Assembly: GCA_023380575.1 (NCBI GenBank)
Contig: JAMCRM010000263.1
Span: 1-5,115 of the forward strand
DNA length: 5,115 nt
DNA from: Acidobacteriota bacterium
Lineage (GTDB): Bacteria; Acidobacteriota; Terriglobia; Bryobacterales; Bryobacteraceae
Direction of reading: 5' to 3'
The translations under genes were made by a program, and so were the position numbers. The notes beneath the pieces were generated by a model. It did no database searches. It was not told where the DNA came from and saw nothing but the letters and a program-made list of their open reading frames with translations. Shown one piece after another: positions 1 to 5,115 of the stretch; position 1 is the first letter of the stretch; each line of letters opens with the position of its first letter.

Positions 1-12
1 CGCATAAGAATC

Positions 13-44
13 GCCGCGGAGACGCGAGCGCGTGCCTCCGCGGC
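13..44 (-). terminator. Probable intrinsic terminator after sod
   Basis: A perfect 9-bp inverted repeat (GCCGCGGAG at 13-21, CTCCGCGGC at 36-44) encloses a second stem (ACGC 22-25 with GCGT 30-33) around a GAGC loop, with a 2-nt bulge at 34-35. It begins about 10 nt beyond the sod stop codon in the direction of transcription. The minus-strand tail after the stem reads GATTCTTATG, so the U tract is weak and broken. The hairpin is clear; its efficiency as a Rho-independent terminator is inferred. With no strong poly-T it might work only in part or protect the mRNA 3' end. Confidence 0.6.
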
Positions 45-54
45 CGGGTCCGGT

Positions 55-684
55 TTACTTCCTGTTGAACCGCTCTTCAATAGCGGCCCAGTTCACGACG
101 TTCCACCAGGCGCCGATGTACTCGGCGCGCCGGTTCTGATATTTCAGATAGTAGGCGTGCTCCCACACATCCAGACCCATAATCGGGTACTTGCCTTCCA
201 TCACGGGGTTGTCCTGGTTGGCGGTCGAAACGATCTCGAGTTTGCCGGTGGCTTCCCTCACCAGCCATGCCCAGCCCGAACCGAACCGCGTGGCGGCGGC
301 GGTGTTGAACTTCTCCTTGAACTGCTCGAAGCCGCCGAACACACCACTAATGGCCTGCGCCACGTTGCCCACGGGCTTGCCGCCGCCGTTCGGCGCCATG
401 ATCTCCCAGAACATGCTGTGATTGATGTGCCCGCCCCCGTTGTTGCGCACCGCGGTCCGGATGTTTTCCGGAACGGCGGCGCAGAAGTTCGCCAGCAAAT
501 CCTCGATCGGCCAACTGCCGAGCCCGGCGGCCGACTCCAGCGCTTTGTTCAGGTTGGTCACGTATGCCCCATGATGCTTATCGTGATGGATCTCCATCGT
601 CATCCTGTCGATGTGAGGCTCCAAGGCATTGGACGCATACGGCAACGGCGGTAAGGTGAACGCCGTCGGAACGGTGTGTGCCAT
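55..684 (-). CDS. sodA: Superoxide dismutase, Fe/Mn family, Mn-type
   Basis: This cytoplasmic enzyme converts superoxide to oxygen and hydrogen peroxide. At 209 residues it is full length, with no signal peptide. The N-terminal helical domain has the [10 protein letters not shown] motif and the C-terminal domain has [12 protein letters not shown]. By alignment to E. coli SodA from memory, the metal ligands are His33, His89 (in GGGHINHS), Asp172 and His176. Gly85 and Gln157 (in TANQDNP) match the Mn-type pattern (Gly77/Gln146 in E. coli SodA) rather than the Fe-type pattern, so manganese or cambialistic use is likely but not certain. The ATG at 684 is preceded by GGAG with a 7-nt spacer, which supports this start. 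The gene lies 38 bp after gatA on the same strand and is last before the 13-44 hairpin, so it is probably cotranscribed with gatA. TTTAAT in that gap could be a -10, but I see no matching -35. Confidence 0.97.
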   Translation of the reverse strand: MAHTVPTAFTLPPLPYASNALEPHIDRMTMEIHHDKHHGAYVTNLNKALESAAGLGSWPIEDLLANFCAAVPENIRTAVRNNGGGHINHSMFWEIMAPNGGGKPVGNVAQAISGVFGGFEQFKEKFNTAAATRFGSGWAWLVREATGKLEIVSTANQDNPVMEGKYPIMGLDVWEHAYYLKYQNRRAEYIGAWWNVVNWAAIEERFNRK

Positions 685-722
685 GATGTTTCTCCTTTAT
701 CTCCTCAATTAAAGAGTGCAGC

Positions 723-2165
723 CTAGCCGGCGACCCCACCGGCCTTTTCAAACGCATCCGCGAGACGGAACATCCTCGCTTCCTCGAAATGATTCGCTAA
801 GATTTGCATTCCCACCGGTAAGCCTTCTTTCGTGGCGCCACAAGGCACGCTCATACATGGAATGCCCGCCAGGCTTCCGGTGATGGTGTAAATATCCGAC
901 AAATACATTGCCAGCGGGTCCTCCAATTTCTCTCCGAGCGGGAACGCGGGGAACGGCGAAACCGGCGCCACAATCGCGTCGACCTCCCGGAACGCGTTGC
1001 TGAAATCCCGCGCTACCAAAGCCCGCACCTTCTGCGCCTTCAGATAGTAAGCGTCGTAGTAACCCGCGCTCAGCACATAGGTGCCCAACATGATGCGCCG
1101 CTTGCATTCGGCGCCGAAGCCTTCGCCCCGTGTGTTGCGGTACATATCGCTCAGCGTTTCCGAAGAGGGCGACCGGAACGTGTAGCGCGCACCGTCATAC
1201 CGCGCCAGGTTGGAACTGGCTTCCGCCGTACAGATAATGTAGTAGCATGCAATCGCGTAATCGGTGGCCGGAAGGCTGATCTCCTTCACCTCGCAGCCCA
1301 GCCTTTTCAGCACCTCGACTCCGCGACCGAGCCGGTCTCCGGATTCCCCGGTCAAGTCTTTTAGATACTCGCGGGGCAGTCCAAGCTTCAGCCCTTTTAC
1401 GTTTCCGTCAAGAAAATCACCGTAATCGGGTACGGGAGCATCCGCCGAGGTGGAGTCGAGCGGATCGCGGCCGGCGATCACTCCCAGCAGCGTGGCCGCA
1501 TCGCGGACGCTGCGGCCGAATGGGCCGATGTGATCCAGCGAACTGGCGAAGGCGGTCAGACCGTACCGCGAAACCCGTCCATACGTAGGAGTTACGCCGA
1601 CCACGCCGCAGAAAGAAGCGGGCTGGCGAATCGAGCCGCCCGTATCGGAACCGAGCGAGACCACGGCGGTGCCCTGCGCCACCGCGGCGGCCGAACCGCC
1701 GCTGGAACCGCCGGGCACGCGGTCGGGCGCAACGGGATTCCGTACCGGACCGAACGCCGAGTTTTCGTTGGAAGAGCCCATGGCGAACTCATCGCAGTTC
1801 GTCTTTCCAATGACGATTCCGCCCGCCTGTTCCAGCCGCTCGATGGCCGTGGCATCGTAGGGAGGAATATAGCCGGCCAGCAGTTTGGAGGCGCAAGTAG
1901 TGCGCACGCCCTTGGTGAGGATCACATCCTTCACCGCGACCGGCACGCCGGCAAGAGGACCGGGATCCTCGCCGCGCGCCAGTTTTTCATCCACGCCGGC
2001 AGCGGCGCTCAGGGCGCGCTCCGGGCAGAAGTGCAGATAGGCGTTGGTCTTGGGGTTCTCCGCTTCGGCGAATCGCAGCGCCTCCTTGGCCAGTTCCGTC
2101 GCGCTGAAACGGCGCTCCCGCAGACCCTGCCTTACAGAGTCTATACTAAGCGTTGGGATGTCCAT
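723..2165 (-). CDS. gatA: Asp-tRNA(Asn)/Glu-tRNA(Gln) amidotransferase subunit A
   Basis: GatA is the glutaminase subunit of the GatCAB complex. It releases ammonia from glutamine, which GatB uses to convert misacylated Glu-tRNA(Gln) or Asp-tRNA(Asn) into Gln-tRNA or Asn-tRNA. The 480 residues match the usual family length. The amidase-signature core is intact: Lys79 (in PVAVKD), cis-Ser154 (in PGGSSGGS) and nucleophile Ser178 (in SDTGGSIRQPA) form the Ser-cisSer-Lys triad, with the same numbering as S. aureus GatA. GKTNCDEFAMGSSNENSAFGP at about 120-140 is strongly GatA-specific and separates it from generic amidases. The ATG lies 5 bp after the gatC stop, with only a weak purine-rich AAAGA upstream, so translation is probably coupled to gatC. 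gatB does not follow; sod does. No truncation or frameshift is seen. Confidence 0.98.
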   Translation of the reverse strand: MDIPTLSIDSVRQGLRERRFSATELAKEALRFAEAENPKTNAYLHFCPERALSAAAGVDEKLARGEDPGPLAGVPVAVKDVILTKGVRTTCASKLLAGYIPPYDATAIERLEQAGGIVIGKTNCDEFAMGSSNENSAFGPVRNPVAPDRVPGGSSGGSAAAVAQGTAVVSLGSDTGGSIRQPASFCGVVGVTPTYGRVSRYGLTAFASSLDHIGPFGRSVRDAATLLGVIAGRDPLDSTSADAPVPDYGDFLDGNVKGLKLGLPREYLKDLTGESGDRLGRGVEVLKRLGCEVKEISLPATDYAIACYYIICTAEASSNLARYDGARYTFRSPSSETLSDMYRNTRGEGFGAECKRRIMLGTYVLSAGYYDAYYLKAQKVRALVARDFSNAFREVDAIVAPVSPFPAFPLGEKLEDPLAMYLSDIYTITGSLAGIPCMSVPCGATKEGLPVGMQILANHFEEARMFRLADAFEKAGGVAG

Positions 2166-2170
2166 AAAAT

Positions 2171-2470
2171 TTATCTTTCGATGACTTTCGGTACCTTGAA
2201 ATACCCCGCCCCGGCTTTCGGTGCATTGGCCAGCGCGGCTTGCGTGCCCAAGGGAGTCCGGGGCTCGTCCGGACGCAGCGTGGCGGTTTCTCCGGCATCG
2301 TAGAGCACCTGGGACATGGGCTCCACCCCCGTGGTATCGACCTCTTTGAGTTTGTCGATATGAACCAGGATCTCGTCCAGGTCGGCGCGGAGCTTATGGA
2401 TTTCGGCGTCGATTAATCTTAGGTTGGCCAGGTCAGCCACATAGCGAACTTCGTCTTCCGTGATCTTCAC
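2171..2470 (-). CDS. gatC: Asp-tRNA(Asn)/Glu-tRNA(Gln) amidotransferase subunit C
   Basis: GatC is the small structural subunit that wraps around the GatA-GatB interface and stabilises GatA. The 99-residue length is normal. Family landmarks are VADLANLRL at 11-19, HIDKLKEVDTTGVEPMSQV at about 37-55, LRPDEPR at 65-71 and the C-terminal NAPKAGAGYFKVPKVIE. The start is GTG (2470-2468), and its first bases overlap the TGA stop of the upstream DUF721 gene as GTGA. AAGG about 7 nt upstream, inside the end of the DUF721 gene, serves as Shine-Dalgarno. The overlap suggests translational coupling. gatA follows after 5 bp. The protein N-terminus MKITEDEVRYVA aligns with typical GatC starts, which supports the GTG. 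Confidence 0.97.
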   Translation of the reverse strand: MKITEDEVRYVADLANLRLIDAEIHKLRADLDEILVHIDKLKEVDTTGVEPMSQVLYDAGETATLRPDEPRTPLGTQAALANAPKAGAGYFKVPKVIER

Positions 2471-2871
2471 GCCAGTGCCTTTTTTCTCGAGTCTCTATAG
2501 ATTCTGCGCAGCACGGGGTCGGGGATCTGTTCGGCATCATCGCCGGGGGACCGGGCGGGCTCCATGCGGCGGGCAAGCTGCGGTTCCCGCCGGCGCGGCA
2601 TCACACGAAATTCGATCTCTTCGACGATGCCCTCGCCGAGGTTGGAGCGCAGCTTCGGAAGGATCTGACTGCGCAACGTAAACAGTTGCTTTTGCCAGAC
2701 TGCGTCTTCCACTTCCACGATCAGGCTGGAGCGTACCATGCGGGTGGCGTGGGCGTGCGCGGCGATCTTTCGGCCCACGGCCACGGGCCATGCGGCCCGC
2801 GCGAGCGTTTCGGCGATGGTTGTATCGCCGGGAAACCCGATTTTCCCGATCAACCTACTGGCTCGTTCCAT
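2467..2871 (-). CDS. DUF721 / DciA-like protein
   Basis: This 134-residue protein has the DUF721 pattern: Trp28 in WPVAVGRKIAAHAHATRM, a beta stretch SSLIVEVEDAVW (49-59, with the conserved second Trp at 59), then QLFTLRSQILPKLRSNLGEGIVEEIEFRV (to about 90). DciA, the characterised member, helps load the replicative helicase DnaB in bacteria that lack DnaC or DnaI; assigning that job here is inference from the family. Residues 91-134 are Arg/Pro-rich and low in complexity, probably disordered. The start is ATG at 2871 with no good Shine-Dalgarno (GCCCCAACA precedes it), so initiation may be weak or leaderless-like. The 3' end overlaps gatC by 4 bases and contains an A AAA AAG run 10 bases before the stop codon. 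The next upstream gene, the Nudix gene, is 45 bp away. Confidence 0.85.
   Translation of the reverse strand: MERASRLIGKIGFPGDTTIAETLARAAWPVAVGRKIAAHAHATRMVRSSLIVEVEDAVWQKQLFTLRSQILPKLRSNLGEGIVEEIEFRVMPRRREPQLARRMEPARSPGDDAEQIPDPVLRRIYRDSRKKALA
2479..2485 (-). other. In-frame A AAA AAG slippery heptamer before gatC
   Basis: On the minus strand the last codons of the DUF721 gene read AGA AAA AAG GCA CTG GCG TGA, which places the canonical -1 slippery heptamer A AAA AAG in the correct phase. The -1 frame from here runs GGC ACT GGC GTG, that is, directly into gatC, so slippage would give a DUF721-GatC fusion. The same bases supply the AAGG ribosome-binding site of gatC, which is a sufficient ordinary explanation. 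Frameshifting is a possibility only. Confidence 0.3.
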
Positions 2872-2887
2872 TGTTGGGGCGAACTAC

Positions 2888-2920
2888 ATTTTAGCATCGG
2901 GAGCGGCCGGCGGTTGTCAA
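2888..2920 (-). promoter_or_regulatory. Possible promoter for the DUF721-gatC-gatA-sod unit
   Basis: On the minus strand a perfect TTGACA (2920-2915, overlapping the Nudix stop codon) is followed by TAAAAT (2893-2888), which matches the -10 consensus at five of six positions. The spacer is 21 bp, longer than the usual 16-18, so the pair is not a good sigma-70 promoter as it stands. It lies in the 45-bp gap before DUF721 and would give a leader of roughly 10 nt. Confidence 0.3.
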
Positions 2921-3684
2921 GATGCGTGGATGAAATATTCTTCCAGCTCGAGCCCCGCCACACGCACGGAGTCCGGCCGTACCTCGAGAGCGGTCACGAC
3001 GGGGAAATCGCGCCCTGGCGCCGAAAACCACGCGAGCACCCGTTCGACCGGGATCGCGCCGCTGACGCGGGCAACATTGCCGATAAATCCGTGTTCGAGC
3101 CGCAGGCCTTGCGACAACAGTAACTCCAGCAGCCGCGATGCCGTCTCGAACCCCGCCCGCTCGATCGGAAGCCGCCCCGCATGCAGTCCCAGCCATTCCG
3201 CGATCACCCGATAGGTGAAGCCCCAGAGCGGGACTTCGTCCTCAAGGTCCACGGCGGGGTAGGCGATTTCGACCGGCTGGCCGGGGACGCGGCGGAGGCA
3301 GTGCCGGGCAGGGTCGCTGAGCAGACACAACGGAACCCAGCGGGCTTCCACCGCTTCCCGCACATCGAGCACGGAGGGCAACTCGCGATCCACGCGGAAC
3401 AAATACGGGGCCACCAGCAAACACCGCCCCGCCTTCCGCCCCGCGACGGTGTGTGGCAGCGCGGCCTGCATCCGCTCCCGCCCAAGCTGGATTCCGCACT
3501 CTTCGGAGAGCTCACGGAGTGCGGTGTGCAATAGGTCGCTGTCGTCCGGGTCGCGCCGCCCGCCCGGGAAGGACCAATGTCCAGACCAGGGATCCCCTTC
3601 CCGCTCCGCGCGCCGGATGAGCAGAACGGATTCCTCCGCTCCGCGCGCGTGGAGGATCGCTACTGCCGCTTCCGCTTCCGCCAT
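2917..3684 (-). CDS. Nudix hydrolase, CoA-pyrophosphatase-like, with C-terminal extension
   Basis: Nudix enzymes hydrolyse nucleoside diphosphates linked to another moiety. Counting from an in-frame TTG at 3696, LLIRRAEREGDPWSGHWSFPGG (25-46) followed by RRDPDDSDLLHTALRELSEECGI (to 69) is the Nudix box in the form found in CoA pyrophosphatases (NUDT7/YeaB-like), with one residue more than MutT before the REL. Glu62, Glu65 and Glu66 should bind the divalent metal. LWGFTYRVIAEWL (157-169) closes the fold as in that group. Residues from about 172 to 259 are an extension I do not recognise. Neither start is strong: the ATG at 3684 has AGAGAG directly against it, and the TTG (adding four residues) has no Shine-Dalgarno; a TGA stop lies in frame upstream. 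I prefer the ATG. The gene diverges from maf. CoA as substrate is inferred from motif style only. Confidence 0.88.
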   Translation of the reverse strand: MAEAEAAVAILHARGAEESVLLIRRAEREGDPWSGHWSFPGGRRDPDDSDLLHTALRELSEECGIQLGRERMQAALPHTVAGRKAGRCLLVAPYLFRVDRELPSVLDVREAVEARWVPLCLLSDPARHCLRRVPGQPVEIAYPAVDLEDEVPLWGFTYRVIAEWLGLHAGRLPIERAGFETASRLLELLLSQGLRLEHGFIGNVARVSGAIPVERVLAWFSAPGRDFPVVTALEVRPDSVRVAGLELEEYFIHAS

Positions 3685-3696
3685 CTCTCTATACAA

Positions 3697-3742
3697 TAGA
3701 TGAATTCATCGGGGCATACGGCCCCGCGTTTAGTATAGAAGT
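3697..3742. promoter_or_regulatory. Divergent Nudix/maf control region
   Basis: This short spacer must hold the control signals for both genes. It contains the perfect 12-bp palindrome GATGAATTCATC (3699-3710), directly followed by a hairpin-forming repeat CGGGGC (3710-3715) / GCCCCG (3721-3726) with a 5-nt loop. A minus-strand TATACT (3737-3732) could be the Nudix -10; its best -35, TTGCGA (3763-3758, inside maf), is 20 bp away, which is too far. On the plus strand TACAAT (3692-3697) could be the maf -10, with only a poor -35. If both were used, the transcripts would overlap at their 5' ends. All promoter calls here are weak. Confidence 0.3.
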
Positions 3743-4297
3743 ATGCTCATTCTGGCTTCGCAATCGCCGCGCCGCGCGGATCTTCTGAAAAGGGCGGGAA
3801 TTCCGTTTGTCGTGCGGCCGGCGAGCGTGGACGAAACCGCACAGCGGGGCGAAAGGCCGCAGGATTACGCGCGGCGCACGGCGGAGTTGAAGGCGCGGGC
3901 CGTCGAAGCCGGCCCTCTTGATATCGTGCTGGGGGCCGATACCACCGTGGTCATTGATGGCGAAATGCTGGGCAAGCCCGGCGATGCCCACCACGCGGCC
4001 CGCATGCTTTCCGTGCTCTCCGGGCGCAAGCACCAGGTGATTACGGGCATCTGCCTGAAATCCGCCGCCCAAGTGATCCGGGATTGGGCTGTAACCTGGG
4101 TCTGGTTCGCTGAGTTATCGGAGCGGGAAATTCAAGCGTACGTGGCCAGCGGCGAAGCCATGGGCAAAGCGGGCGCTTACGCCATTCAGGGTCTCGCCTC
4201 GAAGTTCGTGGAACGCATCGACGGCGGTTACTCCAACGTGGTCGGCCTGCCCGTGGCATTGGTTTATAAGTACTTACGCGCCATGCAAGCTCTGTAG
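3743..4297 (+). CDS. maf: Maf family nucleoside triphosphate pyrophosphatase (YhdE type)
   Basis: Maf proteins hydrolyse nucleoside triphosphates to the monophosphate and pyrophosphate. They sanitise nucleotide pools and are linked to arrest of septum formation. The 184 residues are a normal length. Motifs in order are LASQSPRR (4-11), the catalytic-acid segment GADTTVV (64-70), LGKP (76-79), SGRKHQVITGI (93-103), KAGAYAIQG (142-150) and GGYSNVVGLP (161-170). KAGAYAIQG is the signature of the YhdE branch, which prefers dTTP, UTP and related pyrimidines, rather than the YceF (7-methyl-GTP) branch. The residue before KAGAY is Gly141, where Asp is common. The ATG is the first possible start after an in-frame TAG at 3731. 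There is no clear Shine-Dalgarno (AGAAGT abuts it), so the mRNA may be leaderless or weakly translated. Confidence 0.96.
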   Translation: MLILASQSPRRADLLKRAGIPFVVRPASVDETAQRGERPQDYARRTAELKARAVEAGPLDIVLGADTTVVIDGEMLGKPGDAHHAARMLSVLSGRKHQVITGICLKSAAQVIRDWAVTWVWFAELSEREIQAYVASGEAMGKAGAYAIQGLASKFVERIDGGYSNVVGLPVALVYKYLRAMQAL

Positions 4298-4317
4298 ATC
4301 CGGCGACAAAAAGGTCC

Positions 4318-4321
4318 TATA

Positions 4322-4323
<2 letters not shown>
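4318..4323 (+). promoter_or_regulatory. Candidate -10 element (TATAAT) for nifJ
   Basis: This is a perfect consensus -10 hexamer in the 89-bp gap between maf and nifJ. The sequence 17 bp upstream (TAGATC at 4295-4300, overlapping the maf stop) matches TTGACA at only three positions, so the promoter may need an activator. Transcription would start near 4330, giving a leader of about 57 nt. No terminator is visible after maf, so read-through from maf is also possible. Confidence 0.45.

Positions 4324-5115
<792 letters not shown>

Noticed and set aside
1530..2303. 257-codon open frame on the plus strand across gatA and gatC
   Set aside because: It is antisense to two clearly intact genes; its product is Arg/Gly/His-rich with no family resemblance, as expected from a GC-rich shadow frame.
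3601..3648. 13-bp direct repeat CCGCTCCGCGCGC at 3601-3613 and 3636-3648
   Set aside because: It lies inside the Nudix coding sequence in low-complexity GC-rich codons and encodes different residues in different phases; chance is the simplest explanation.
3661..3684. Short GCGGAA repeat at the Nudix N-terminus
   Set aside because: It only encodes the Ala-Glu run MAEAEAA; two copies are too few to suggest a phase-variable tract.
3710..3726. GC hairpin between Nudix and maf as a terminator
   Set aside because: It sits between divergent gene starts with no T tract on either strand beyond TTT, so there is no transcript for it to end.
3689..4072. 127-codon minus-strand frame over the maf start
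   Set aside because: It overlaps the well-conserved N-terminal half of maf on the opposite strand and has no recognisable motif.

Overview
This is a GC-rich bacterial chromosomal window. It holds seven genes (six complete, one cut by the right edge) packed head to tail with gaps of less than 90 bp. Every gene belongs to a recognisable family. The gene set is: Mn-type superoxide dismutase, GatA and GatC of the tRNA-dependent amidotransferase, a DUF721/DciA-like protein, a CoA-pyrophosphatase-like Nudix hydrolase, a Maf nucleotide pyrophosphatase, and the N-terminal part of pyruvate:ferredoxin oxidoreductase. GatCAB-dependent translation, alternative GTG/TTG starts and PFOR together with SOD would suit a soil or sediment bacterium such as an acidobacterium of the Solibacter/Bryobacter type. 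That placement is an impression from protein style and was not tested.

The left three quarters (55-3696) is transcribed on the minus strand in the order Nudix > DUF721 > gatC > gatA > sod, and ends in a strong hairpin at 13-44. DUF721 and gatC share a 4-base GTGA stop/start overlap, gatC and gatA are 5 bp apart, and sod follows after 38 bp, so these four read as one transcription unit. The Nudix gene lies 45 bp upstream of DUF721 and may be its first member, or DUF721 may have its own promoter. gatB, the third subunit gene, is not in the window; sod occupies the position after gatA.

The right part (3743-5115) is on the plus strand. maf diverges from the Nudix gene across a short spacer (46 bp from the outermost Nudix start) that contains a 12-bp perfect palindrome and a GC hairpin. 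An 89-bp spacer then leads to nifJ, which starts at a TTG behind an ideal Shine-Dalgarno. That spacer carries a perfect TATAAT, a TTGCGA/TCGCAA inverted repeat and a possible 22-codon leader ORF whose stop overlaps the nifJ start.

The functions are mainly housekeeping: glutaminyl/asparaginyl-tRNA formation, replication-helicase loading (if the DciA assignment holds), nucleotide-pool sanitation by two unrelated pyrophosphatases encoded back to back, superoxide defence and anaerobic-type pyruvate oxidation. I found no mobile element, tRNA, rRNA, CRISPR array or defence system, and nothing I would call a new biological system. The points most worth a second look are the slippery A AAA AAG heptamer in frame just before the DUF721/gatC overlap, the uncharacterised C-terminal extension of the Nudix protein, and the structured nifJ leader.
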